In this document: positions 8,872 through 18,319 of the stretch, piece by piece | Layout of the letters: the number at the start of each line of letters is the position of its first letter | Position numbering within the stretch: position 1 is the stretch's first letter | Assembly: GCF_017168145.1 (NCBI RefSeq) | Contig: NZ_JADQTL010000010.1 | Span: forward strand, 310,001 to 374,000 | Length of the DNA: 64,000 nucleotides | DNA from: Anaerovorax sp. IOR16 | GTDB lineage: Bacteria; Bacillota; Clostridia; Peptostreptococcales; Anaerovoracaceae | Direction of reading: 5' to 3' | The notes under the pieces: generated by a model | The model's database searches: none | Seen by the model: only the letters and a program-made list of their open reading frames with translations | Told to the model about the DNA's origin: nothing | Made by a program: the position numbers and the translations under genes

Positions 8872-9597
8872 TTAAATGTCTGGTCGATTTAATACCTCGT
8901 TTAAATCTCGGATGTTATCAACAAGCGTTTCGTAACGCTCTATAGAAGCTCTACTCACAAATTCCTTTAGACATTCTTTCATGCTCGTTTCATTGATATC
9001 ATACCAAATTGGATGCGTCAATATATGCAGCTTCGAATGCTCTCCAGATTTGGCCATCTCGAAAACATTCTCCCTCCAGTTTCTTCTGGAATCGGAAACA
9101 TACTTAAAATTCTTAAAAAATTCCGTGCCATAACTATTCACTATTTTCCCACCGTTTATTTTATAATTCGCCTCCAAAGTCTTGGACGACGGCCTATGCA
9201 TAGAAACGGTGGTAACTTCCGTACCAATGCATTGTGCTAAAAGCGCTGCCTCTTCTTCAATCGCCTCTACAATATCAGTCTCTTGTCCGTACTTTGCTTC
9301 ATCAAAATGCAATCCAACGGTATGCCCAAAGCCAATGATTTCTTGAAGGTGTTTTTGGTTATTTTTTGAGAAAACATTATAGAAATCACTGGTTATAAGC
9401 ACATAATAAGTGGACGAAACACCCAAATCAAATTCAAACTTTGCCATCTCTACCGCCTTTTGCAAGTCCATATCAACGTCGTGGCGAAGAATCACTGATT
9501 TATCATAATTTTTATAGTTGAGATAATCAGCAAAACAGTACCCATACTCTCTTAGGCACTCAATCAGTTTTCCATACGCTCCGAAAGTAAATTCCAT
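8872..9597 (-). CDS. Polysaccharide deacetylase-like protein (NodB-fold)
   Basis: A 241-residue soluble protein. The RHDVDMD block near residue 39 resembles the Asp-metal motif of NodB-type deacetylases; SMHRPS near 157 and LTHPIWYD near 194 could supply further metal and catalytic residues. It has no signal peptide, so it would act on a cytosolic or nucleotide-linked sugar rather than on finished polymer. It sits between wbpA and the MaoC gene with gaps of 2 and 13 bases. A role in freeing an amino group for the LpxD-like acyltransferase is attractive but unproven. Confidence 0.65.
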   Translation of the reverse strand: MEFTFGAYGKLIECLREYGYCFADYLNYKNYDKSVILRHDVDMDLQKAVEMAKFEFDLGVSSTYYVLITSDFYNVFSKNNQKHLQEIIGFGHTVGLHFDEAKYGQETDIVEAIEEEAALLAQCIGTEVTTVSMHRPSSKTLEANYKINGGKIVNSYGTEFFKNFKYVSDSRRNWRENVFEMAKSGEHSKLHILTHPIWYDINETSMKECLKEFVSRASIERYETLVDNIRDLNEVLNRPDI

Positions 9598-9599
9598 TA

Positions 9600-10913
9600 T
9601 TATAACACCTCTATATTGTCTCTATTAGAAATATGTTTCATTGCATTCTTCGTATCAAATACCGCAATGGAGGCTTCCTGTACCAGGCTGTAATCCACGT
9701 TCGTATGGGCCGTTGTAATCAGAACAAGGTCATATCCCTTTAATACATCTCGAGTAAGTCCATCAATTCCTCGCCGTGTCTGCCCCTTATATCGGTATTC
9801 CTTTATCCATGGGTCAAAGTAGTCCACTTGTGCACCTTCTCTGTTCAATATTTCAATGACATGCAAGGCTGGACTCTCACGGTAGTCGTCAATATCCTGC
9901 TTATATGCAACGCCCAGAACCAATATATTGGATCCATTCAAGGATTTTTCAAAACGATTTAGGATTTTTCCAGCGCGTTGAACCGTATATTCTGGCATAT
10001 TATCATTAATCATCATTGAACTTTCAATCATAGAAGTATGGAAGCCATATTCTCTTGCTTTCCACGAAAGATAGTAAGGGTCAAGGGGAATGCAGTGCCC
10101 TCCCAGTCCAGGACCTGGATAGAACGCTTGAAAACCATATGGTTTAGTCTTAGCAGCGTCAATTACCTCCCACATACTAATTCCCATTTTATGGCATAGT
10201 ATAGTAAGCTCATTGATAAGACCAATATTGATATTGCGGTAAGTGTTTTCCAATATTTTCTCCATCTCTGCAATTGCTGGAGAAGAGACCTCGTAAACAT
10301 CACCTTCCAGAACCGAACGATAAATAGCGGCAATCACTTCAGTGGCTTCTTTTCCTATACCTCCCACTACTTTTGGCGTATTTTTCGTTTTATACACGAT
10401 ATTGCCGGGATCCACACGTTCTGGTGAAAATCCCAGATAAAAGTCCTTACCACACGTCAGACCCGATCGTTCTTCCAAAAGAGGCTTTATGAGCTCTTCC
10501 GTAGTTCCAGGATATGTAGTAGATTCCAACACAACAATGGTATTCGGCGATAAGTACTTGGCAATTTGCTCAACCGAAGATTTTACGTGACTGATATCTG
10601 GTTGCTGATGTGCATCTAAAGGGGTTGGTACGCAAATTGCTACAAAATCAATATCCTTAATGAAACTGAAGTCGTTGGTCGCTTTCAGTTTTCCTTCCTC
10701 CACTAATTTTTTAAGATCAGAATCCACTATATCACCAATATAGTTTTTGCCCTCGTTTACCATCGCAACTTTCGATGCTTGCACATCAAATCCAGTAGTA
10801 ACGTATCCAGCCTTTGCTTTTTCTACCGCCAAGGGTAATCCAACATAGCCCAAGCCCACAACACCGACCTTAATATCCCTATCTACTATTTTTTTTAACA
10901 ATAATTCTTTCAT
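9600..10913 (-). CDS. wbpA: UDP-sugar 6-dehydrogenase, WbpA/WecC-like
   Basis: A 437-residue nucleotide-sugar dehydrogenase. It has the NAD-binding VGLGYVGLPLA block at about residues 19-29, the catalytic cysteine in GPGLGGHCIPLDPYY near residue 272, and the C-terminal UDP-binding domain. It oxidises C6 of UDP-GlcNAc (or UDP-ManNAc) twice to the uronic acid, the first committed step towards UDP-ManNAc3NAcA. It follows the wbpI-like gene by 10 bases. WbpA and WecC cannot be separated by eye; the wbpB/D/E/I neighbours favour WbpA. Confidence 0.9.
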   Translation of the reverse strand: MKELLLKKIVDRDIKVGVVGLGYVGLPLAVEKAKAGYVTTGFDVQASKVAMVNEGKNYIGDIVDSDLKKLVEEGKLKATNDFSFIKDIDFVAICVPTPLDAHQQPDISHVKSSVEQIAKYLSPNTIVVLESTTYPGTTEELIKPLLEERSGLTCGKDFYLGFSPERVDPGNIVYKTKNTPKVVGGIGKEATEVIAAIYRSVLEGDVYEVSSPAIAEMEKILENTYRNINIGLINELTILCHKMGISMWEVIDAAKTKPYGFQAFYPGPGLGGHCIPLDPYYLSWKAREYGFHTSMIESSMMINDNMPEYTVQRAGKILNRFEKSLNGSNILVLGVAYKQDIDDYRESPALHVIEILNREGAQVDYFDPWIKEYRYKGQTRRGIDGLTRDVLKGYDLVLITTAHTNVDYSLVQEASIAVFDTKNAMKHISNRDNIEVL

Positions 10914-10923
10914 TATTCACCAC

Positions 10924-12011
10924 CTAAATAAGCCCCGCCGATTCCATAATATCAGCTATTTTTTGCGCAGTAGTTCCATTTCCAAACCAACTTTCATTTT
11001 GTACTAGCTCTTTCTTTTCCGTATGCCGTGCCATGTCCAGCTTTCTCGCCACATCTTCTTGATTCTCAAAATCAATGGAAACAACAACCCCACTGTCAAC
11101 TAGCTGACTCCACGGATTAAATTCTAACATAAAAAAGCACCGTTTCCCTGCAAAATAAGTTTCTTTCGATACACCTCCAGAATCACACAAAATGAACCGG
11201 CATTGATTCATCAAAGTCACCATTTCCATATATCCCAGCGGCTCCACTATTTGTAGGTTTTCGATTTTTTTGGCCTTTTCCCATAGATCAAATGCCTCTA
11301 ACATCTTTTTAGTTCGTGGGTGCATCGGGCACAAAACTTTCTGATTCAACTCGGCAACAAAGTCCAAAATCTTTTCCATTCGCTCTGGGCTTCCGGTATT
11401 CTCCTGCCGATGCCAGGTCATAAGTACATAATTTCCTTGCTCTATCCCAAACTTTTTTAAGACGGATATGTCTGACTGCTCCTTACAATACAAGAATGTA
11501 TCATACATGATGTCACCTGTATTGTAAACACCTTCTACTATATTTTCCTGCCTGAGATTATCTACTGATGCTTGATCTGGACAGCACAGAATTGTAGAGA
11601 GATGATCTACCAGAGTCCTATTAATCTCCTCGGGATTATTTTTCTGATGCGTTCTAGGACCAGCCTCAACATGAATAATGGGTATTCCCAGCTTGGCAGC
11701 AGCAATAGCAGCTGACAGAGTTGAGTTCGTATCACCGTATATCACTACCACATCTGGTTTGAGTTTCAGCATTATCTCTTCTAATTTCAGCAGTGCCATT
11801 GCAGTAATATACCCGTGCGTACCGCTTCCCACCTGCAGATTGACATAAGGCTTCTCTATGCCTAACTCATGAAAAAAAATCTCCGACATATTCTCATCAT
11901 AGTGCTGCCCAGTATGTATAATAATATCCTGAACTCCTCTTTTTTTAGTTCTCTGGATAACGGAGCCAGCTTAATCAGCTGGGGCCTGTTTCCAACAACA
12001 TGCATAATCAT
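10924..12011 (-). pseudogene. wbpI: UDP-N-acetylglucosamine 2-epimerase, WbpI-like, with a one-base frameshift
   Basis: A non-hydrolysing UDP-GlcNAc 2-epimerase family protein. The open frame from 11889 gives 321 residues including HVEAGPRTHQKNNPEEINR, but it lacks the N-terminus. The missing part is present upstream in another frame: ATG 12011 behind AAAGGGG encodes VVGNRPQLIKLAPLSREL, and beyond a run of seven A (minus strand, 11940-11946) the original frame resumes with TGQHYDENMSEI. One more A would restore a 362-residue protein of normal length. It may be a real mutation, a phase-variable or slippage-corrected tract, or a sequencing error. If active it makes the manno epimer, the last step to UDP-ManNAc3NAcA. 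Confidence 0.85.
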
Positions 12012-12028
12012 AAGCCTGTAGCCCCTTT

Positions 12029-13729
12029 CTATGACAAATCATCAAAATAACCTTCTAAGATTTGCTCCAATATGTACTTTTGCCCTTGATAATTGAATGG
12101 ACTTTTTACTAGTTTATAATTGTTTTTGATACTAGCCAGTAAAGCATCATCTGCTAAAACATCGGCGATTACTTGTCCAAAAGAATCACCATTAGAAAGG
12201 TCAGCACAAATTCCCACTTTTCGATCTTGTAAATTGACGACTGAATCAATTTCCAGCATCGTCTTGTCATATAAAATAGGAACTTTTGTTTCATAATATT
12301 CCATTAGCTTGTTTGGCACGGAATACGCATAATAATCATTGGATGCATGATAAGGAATGATGCCTAATGAAGCGTTCAATGTGTATTGATTGAGCTCGGT
12401 CTGACGAACCCAGCCTGCAAATAAAACTTTTTCTTCTTTTCCTTCTTTGCGTAGTATATCGACGAATTCTTCTTTATACGCGCCATCGCCTACTATCACA
12501 AGGTATTGTTTTTCTTTCAGGTGCTTTGTCGCCCGTGCCAGATTATCTAGATTCCTTAAAGTAGTCATTCCTCCTTGGAATATCGCTACTTTGCTGTCAA
12601 TATCTATTCCAAATTTCTTATTCCAGAAGTCTGATTTTGGTTCTTTTTTTCCTGTACTTAAACTTTCATTCATACAGGAATAAATCGTTCCGAACGCTTT
12701 CGAGTAGCATCTCTCCATGTCACTGGCCAGCAATTTCCCTACAGTTATACAAATGTCACATTGAGGATACATCTCCAACTCATAGTGTTTGGCAAGCTCT
12801 ACTTTCTGTTTTAAATGTCCTTCCCAAAGCATCGTCTGCTTATACCACCACTCATGACAATCTACAATCAGTCTACATCCAATGGTTTTTTTTAATATTA
12901 TTCCAATAGGAAGTGTCGGAAGATCCGCAACATAGACGTAATCGGGTTGCTCCACTTCCAACTCACGCTTAACTCTCTCCAAAATATTAGAGTATTCAAA
13001 CAGCCAGCCCTTAAAATCAGTAAAATTGAATTTACTGTCAGCCAGCTGATCCTCCTGGTACAGGCTACATACAATTGGAGTGGTTGTTTCAAGTGTACCT
13101 TGATTAAGATTGTACTTACAAATACATTCCACACCCTGCTTCAATGCACTGTAAATCAGTTCGCCATACTGGTTATATCTACAGTTCACCATGATACCGT
13201 TCATATCAACGGTGCTTCGTTCTTCTACGCCATATAGGTCTAAATATTGCCAGATGGCGGATTCATATTCTGGATATGTTTTTTCCGTTCCATACTGAAA
13301 CTGATTTGTTAGACTGGAATATACCAGACGATATCCCGAGCTTTTATATACCATAAAATAAGACATCACTTCTGATTTCAAAAAAAACTTGTCTTGCGAA
13401 TCAATGCTTATACTCAAATTCAATTCTCGTAAACTTGAAGCATATTTCCCCTCCTGAGTAAAGTAAGCTCTCTGCTTTGAGATAATCTCCATACAGTTTC
13501 TTCTAATTTGCTCAGAATCAAGTTGCTCCAAATCAAAACGATATTGCTTTACGATTTTTTTTTGAGTCGGTCTCACGACATAATTAGGTTCGTCATCTGT
13601 GTCCAGTACAAAATAATTCGCACCAAACAGTTTTACATCACAACCATTTGCCTGGAAAACATCCGCAAAAAAGAAAATTCTCCGGTCAATATAGTTATCA
13701 TGGGTAATAAGCCAGACTTTCTTTTTCAT
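12029..13729 (-). CDS. GT4-type glycosyltransferase with large N-terminal region (paralogue of the 28999-30693 gene)
   Basis: A 566-residue cytosolic protein. The C-terminal half (about 385-560) is a GT-B retaining glycosyltransferase domain, with AIFQGGMTTLRNLDNLARA, LVIVGDGAYKE and a SVPNKLMEYYE sugar-nucleotide block. The N-terminal half begins KKKVWLITHDNYIDRRI and contains VADLPTLPIGI and VDCHEWWYKQ. All these blocks recur in the gene at 28999-30693, so the two are clear paralogues. It lies 4 bases after the methyltransferase gene. Donor and acceptor are unknown. Confidence 0.8.
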   Translation of the reverse strand: MKKKVWLITHDNYIDRRIFFFADVFQANGCDVKLFGANYFVLDTDDEPNYVVRPTQKKIVKQYRFDLEQLDSEQIRRNCMEIISKQRAYFTQEGKYASSLRELNLSISIDSQDKFFLKSEVMSYFMVYKSSGYRLVYSSLTNQFQYGTEKTYPEYESAIWQYLDLYGVEERSTVDMNGIMVNCRYNQYGELIYSALKQGVECICKYNLNQGTLETTTPIVCSLYQEDQLADSKFNFTDFKGWLFEYSNILERVKRELEVEQPDYVYVADLPTLPIGIILKKTIGCRLIVDCHEWWYKQTMLWEGHLKQKVELAKHYELEMYPQCDICITVGKLLASDMERCYSKAFGTIYSCMNESLSTGKKEPKSDFWNKKFGIDIDSKVAIFQGGMTTLRNLDNLARATKHLKEKQYLVIVGDGAYKEEFVDILRKEGKEEKVLFAGWVRQTELNQYTLNASLGIIPYHASNDYYAYSVPNKLMEYYETKVPILYDKTMLEIDSVVNLQDRKVGICADLSNGDSFGQVIADVLADDALLASIKNNYKLVKSPFNYQGQKYILEQILEGYFDDLS

Positions 13730-13733
13730 TTAT

Positions 13734-16013
13734 TTACTCCATATTCCTTCTTTTACACTTATTGTATAATCTTTTAATACCCAACTGAATACATAAACCA
13801 TATAAAAAAGGGCTGTTTCGTATCGTTAAAGCCATTCCTCGAAAAAGCTTTTGTTTTGTTTTTTGGGGCGGACTTTCTTTATTTTTTGGAACTTGCTCAA
13901 CACATAACTGTGATATCATCAATTCGTTTGAAGCCTGCTGACATAATATTTTATAATCTAATTCTATCACTTTTTCTTGTAATGTAGACATGCAAAAATC
14001 CATCTTTGCTTTTTCCCTTTTCAAGCACTGCTGCATCTGATTCACCGTATTTACATATTCAGCGCTGTTCATTCCCTTCTGAAGACTGTCAATCGTCTTT
14101 TTATGCAGCTGAATATATTCCATAAGCCAGCTCCCATCAATCGCTTCTCTTCTTTTGCTTGGTTTTGAGACGTCTAGATAGTCTACCGCTCCGGTATAAT
14201 AAGTGCAGACAAGTCCATTTCTCTGAAACGCAAGCGAACTCTCATCCTTTTTGAGGAAAAACCGATCATAGCAGTGTGGCTCTTTTCTGTCTATTTTCAC
14301 ATAAGACAAAGCTATTTCCGGACTGTTAAAGTAAATCTTGAGAATTGCTCTGTTCCCATAGAACGTAGGCGGGATGGGAATGCTTTCCGTCAGTCTGCCC
14401 TGACTTACCTTTGTTTCATATAAACCCGTCTCATTTCCCTGGTTTGTAGTAGTCGTTATTTTAAGCTCCATATCCCATTTGACAGATCCATTGATGCAAA
14501 GCACATCATCCTGCTGGAATAAGAACGGATAGAGAATACCCACCCAGCCCCATTCTTTCGTGCTGTCCTTTTGAAAAACACCTTCGTCCTGCATCCAGTT
14601 ATACTGGTCGTTCTCTATGAAAATGAAAGGCCGACACTCTTGTATGCTGTAAGTATTACATACAGGGTTCTCATACATAAAATCAATTTCATTGTCTTTT
14701 AATTTTATCTTTTTTCTTTCCAGTACTTTCGCTACCGGGAATTCGTTGCTGCGATCTTTTTTTATAAAAAGAATGCCAACCTCACTGTACTGAGGAAGCT
14801 CCTCCCGGGAACAGTCTAATGTAAACCGCATCTGCTCCAGAAACTCACGGTTTCGCTCTGCCGACTCAGCCCCACATTTCGGGCATTTCCAGCCGGATAT
14901 CAGATTGCAGGGTAGCCTTGCCCATTCAAAAAATTCATACTCGCGGTGAAGTCGGTTTAAATAAGTTACTTCGCCTGTATAATTGACACGTAGAGGAATC
15001 CAGTCCTTCGCCATCAGCTTAACCAAATCTTCTGCATCAAAGCAATTCTTGTGATGATTTACATGCCATACATTTCCGCAATCTAGGCAATATGCCATAC
15101 CGGCTCTGAGGTTTTCATCGTACGGCACCTGAATATATGCATATTTTTTAGAAACCCTTGTAATTTCACTAATGGCCTTAGATAGCTTTGTCTCTTCAAT
15201 ATGCTCCAACATGTCACAGGTAATCACCAGGTCAACCGCACCCGATTTTAAAGGAATGTCCAACGCATCTCCCAGACAAAACGGCCTCTTATTTTGCTTT
15301 AGGATATCCATATCGATATCCATAGCTAAAACATGATAACAGGCAGGGATTTTCTGGTTCACATAACCGGGTCCCGATCCCAAATCAAGTATTCTTTCCA
15401 CATCCTGAGGAATATTTTCCAGAAGGGTCCGAGTCGCATTCTCGATCGAAACGGCACCACCCTCCTCAATCATCTCAAAAGCATCCAGATAATCTCCAGA
15501 TTCACTTAAATTAACCTCATTTATGCTGGTTCCCTGTTTCATCTCAAAGTGGGAAAGATGCCCATAGTATTCAAGCCATTTGCTATAAAACCAGGCGTTA
15601 TCGGTATCCTGTTCTTTGACACTGTAGTTGCAGATTTTTGCGCATACAAACCTAAGGATTGCTGCAAAGGTCTCATAGGGGACTTCCGCTACATTCTTCG
15701 TCTTCTTCTCCCCTCCCGACAAATACTGGCAGAGACCATAAAGAACTTCCACCGAAGCACTTTCCGGTGTCTTCCAATGCAAGCATTTACTGTTCATATT
15801 GTCCAGCCATTTCCCTATGGTAACAGATTTTTTTGACCTCAGCTCTACCTCGTTAACCTCTTTATCAACTGCATTTAATTTGGTTTCTGTATCTCTGAAT
15901 TGAAATTCTACGAGATAACCCGCCATTAAACAGGCTGCCCTGATTAAATTTTTGCTAACCGGATTGTATAACTCCCTGCTAAGAACTGATATTTTTTTCA
16001 ATATTCTGCACAC
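13734..16013 (-). CDS. Large SAM-dependent methyltransferase-containing protein
   Basis: A 759-residue protein. The only clear domain is a class I methyltransferase at about residues 195-320, with the SAM-binding ILDLGSGPGYVN block near 207 and CDMLEHIEE further on. CLDCGN near 317 and CPKCGAE near 375 look like a zinc-binding pair. The next 250 residues resemble a beta-rich accessory region, then comes a helical stretch and a basic C-terminal tail (RNSPFLYG, IKRLYN) that matches the small protein at 30694-30924. The start is GTG 16013 behind AGAGAG; no ATG is well placed. It probably methylates a sugar of the surface glycan. Confidence 0.7.
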   Translation of the reverse strand: MCRILKKISVLSRELYNPVSKNLIRAACLMAGYLVEFQFRDTETKLNAVDKEVNEVELRSKKSVTIGKWLDNMNSKCLHWKTPESASVEVLYGLCQYLSGGEKKTKNVAEVPYETFAAILRFVCAKICNYSVKEQDTDNAWFYSKWLEYYGHLSHFEMKQGTSINEVNLSESGDYLDAFEMIEEGGAVSIENATRTLLENIPQDVERILDLGSGPGYVNQKIPACYHVLAMDIDMDILKQNKRPFCLGDALDIPLKSGAVDLVITCDMLEHIEETKLSKAISEITRVSKKYAYIQVPYDENLRAGMAYCLDCGNVWHVNHHKNCFDAEDLVKLMAKDWIPLRVNYTGEVTYLNRLHREYEFFEWARLPCNLISGWKCPKCGAESAERNREFLEQMRFTLDCSREELPQYSEVGILFIKKDRSNEFPVAKVLERKKIKLKDNEIDFMYENPVCNTYSIQECRPFIFIENDQYNWMQDEGVFQKDSTKEWGWVGILYPFLFQQDDVLCINGSVKWDMELKITTTTNQGNETGLYETKVSQGRLTESIPIPPTFYGNRAILKIYFNSPEIALSYVKIDRKEPHCYDRFFLKKDESSLAFQRNGLVCTYYTGAVDYLDVSKPSKRREAIDGSWLMEYIQLHKKTIDSLQKGMNSAEYVNTVNQMQQCLKREKAKMDFCMSTLQEKVIELDYKILCQQASNELMISQLCVEQVPKNKESPPQKTKQKLFRGMALTIRNSPFLYGLCIQLGIKRLYNKCKRRNME

Positions 16014-16024
16014 TCACTCTCTTT

Positions 16025-18319
16025 TTACATAATAGCGCAGCACCGCTTACACGGATCCCACAGTGCCTCTCGGACACAGCTTCTTAACTCGGCCATGGGC
16101 TGTGAATAAAACAATTCTTCCAGCGACTTATTCTTAATATTATCAATCTCAAATTGGTAACATCTAGACATTACGCAAACACTTCCGTCGCTGTTTACCT
16201 GCATTGTTCGGTATGGCGCGCTGCATCTGGCTGCGCCTACCGAATATTGAGGAAAATGATAAAAATTTTTGTAATCCAGATAATTCTCCAGCTGTGGCAC
16301 ACAAATAAAGTTTTTTCCTGTTTTTTTAGCCTTATTTCGCGCCGACCGCATACTTTTCTCCATTTTCCAAGGATTTACTTTTAATGGATCCATCATTTTG
16401 TCCGTACACGATGCTCCGATAGAAAAATACGGATGCAGTTTAGAATGCGCCGCAGCCACCTCAGCAGTTATATAGTTCATATGGGTACACCAAACCGTCT
16501 CAATTTCGCTGTCTTTAATCTGTTCCAACAGTCCCTCCAGATAAAGATAGTTCATAGGAGTAACTGCGACGCCAATATTTAACGAAAATCCGTGCTTTTT
16601 TGCCTCTCTTATCCGGCCTTTTTCCCGACATAATATTTCCATAATCTCAGCGAAAAGGCCTTTTTTCCCGCGAATCTCATCATGTACTTCTTCCGGTCCG
16701 TCGATGCTGATATCCAGTTCAGAAAGTCCTGCTTCGATTAAAGGCACCAGCTGGTTTCTGAGATTAATTCCATTCGTAGTAACCATCACCTTTATACCAC
16801 ATTGACGAAGTTCCTTTACCAAATATGGCAGTTCAGGGTATAACGTCGGTTCTGTGCCTACAATCTGCACAACCTCAAGCTTGGAGCCATACTCCTTGCA
16901 GCGACGAATCAGCAAGTCCGGATCCAATTTCTGATTTTCATGCTTCATGTGATAAAACATAGATGATTCTCTATTCTTTATACCAAGATCGCACATTTTG
17001 CAGAACAATCCACACTGATCATTCACGCTTACGGCGATTCCTTTCAACTCCGCCTCAACATGAGGTACGGAAGCATAGCTTTCATCATATTTTCTAAATT
17101 TATCAAGTAAATAGCTAGCTTTAAAATTTTGCACAAGAAGGTTTAATTCTTCCAGTAACTGAAGATGAAATCGATGATAGACTTGGGATATATGCGGAGC
17201 AATCGCCACGCACGGTATAATGGCAATGGCTTTGTTTTTGCCTTTCGCTAATAAAATACGGTCCACATAACCCATGGGCAGAAACCCGCATACGCCACAA
17301 TTTCGATTCACCCTCAGTTCGGTTGCCCTCTCTGCTTTATATTCTACAACTATTTTAAAGCAATTACCTGAATTCTTAACACGATTAAAGTAAGTATACG
17401 TATGCTGCCCCACTTCATTGAGGTTTTCTGGATGTCTATCATTGCCATTCAATATCCTACGGAAGCCTTCTTCATCCGCAGTGCCCCAGTCAATACCGGC
17501 AATCCACTCTTCTCTGACTTCAAAAGCCTCCATACCGCCTATATCCAGCGTCCTTTTCATATCTCCTGATTCGACCGTAATACTTTTGATCGCAATTTCT
17601 GCCCCTAATTCACACGGAATCAGCTGTATACCCAGATCATAAGCGCTGCGTATATCATAGGCACTTCCCACTCCAGTGTTCATCTTCGGTGCTAGACGAT
17701 AAAAGGTGTTTAATCCATTTTCAATATAGCCGCTGATCCACTCCTCAGCAAGTACCTCTCGAGCTTTAATCAAGGCGATGAGACTAACGAGATGGGCATT
17801 GAAAATATGCGTCATATTTTCACCGATAATTTCTTCAAACCAAATTCCCTCATTAATTTCTACCAAACACCCGCCCTGCTTCGCAGGAAGAACGAGTCCC
17901 TTTACGGCTTTTCCCAGTAACGTGCGATAGGTTTCGTCATTTGTATATTTCCACCACTGGATCAAGGCTAGAATGGAATAGGCCTGTCCAAACGCACTGT
18001 GCCATGGAGCGTTCAACCGCACGCCTTCATACTCACCGTCATAGTCATAGGAAAATACGATCCCACCTGCCGCCTCTTGATAATGGTTTATCAACCATTC
18101 CATCGCTTTTTTCGCATGAGGCTCCTGAACAGGATCATCCAGATCCTCCAGCGTATAGTATCTCGGGATCAACATATTATCTACATTATGGTAGACTTCT
18201 AATACAGCCTTTCCCAATAACGCCTGAAGCGCCACTTCAAAGGGATTATGGCATAGCTGTCCATCGCTTCTAAACGATATGATGTCATTCTCATCAAATC
18301 TTATATCATGGAATTGCAT
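16025..18319 (-). CDS. Radical SAM/SPASM protein fused to a glucuronyl C5-epimerase-like region
   Basis: A 764-residue fusion. Residues 1 to about 260 resemble the alpha-toroid of D-glucuronyl C5-epimerases (AWHSAFGQAYSILAL, THIFNAHLVSLIAL). A beta-type region (about 260-400) follows and has a counterpart in the exported protein at 22881. A radical SAM domain begins with CGLFCKMC (Cys near 435, 439 and 442), the CxxxCxxC ligand set for a [4Fe-4S] cluster. The cysteine-rich C-terminus (about 690-764) fits a SPASM domain for extra clusters. There is no signal peptide. Its start overlaps the end of the ABC ATPase gene by 19 bases. A radical-based epimerisation or oxidation of a sugar is possible; the reaction is unknown. 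Confidence 0.8.
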   Translation of the reverse strand: MQFHDIRFDENDIISFRSDGQLCHNPFEVALQALLGKAVLEVYHNVDNMLIPRYYTLEDLDDPVQEPHAKKAMEWLINHYQEAAGGIVFSYDYDGEYEGVRLNAPWHSAFGQAYSILALIQWWKYTNDETYRTLLGKAVKGLVLPAKQGGCLVEINEGIWFEEIIGENMTHIFNAHLVSLIALIKAREVLAEEWISGYIENGLNTFYRLAPKMNTGVGSAYDIRSAYDLGIQLIPCELGAEIAIKSITVESGDMKRTLDIGGMEAFEVREEWIAGIDWGTADEEGFRRILNGNDRHPENLNEVGQHTYTYFNRVKNSGNCFKIVVEYKAERATELRVNRNCGVCGFLPMGYVDRILLAKGKNKAIAIIPCVAIAPHISQVYHRFHLQLLEELNLLVQNFKASYLLDKFRKYDESYASVPHVEAELKGIAVSVNDQCGLFCKMCDLGIKNRESSMFYHMKHENQKLDPDLLIRRCKEYGSKLEVVQIVGTEPTLYPELPYLVKELRQCGIKVMVTTNGINLRNQLVPLIEAGLSELDISIDGPEEVHDEIRGKKGLFAEIMEILCREKGRIREAKKHGFSLNIGVAVTPMNYLYLEGLLEQIKDSEIETVWCTHMNYITAEVAAAHSKLHPYFSIGASCTDKMMDPLKVNPWKMEKSMRSARNKAKKTGKNFICVPQLENYLDYKNFYHFPQYSVGAARCSAPYRTMQVNSDGSVCVMSRCYQFEIDNIKNKSLEELFYSQPMAELRSCVREALWDPCKRCCAIM

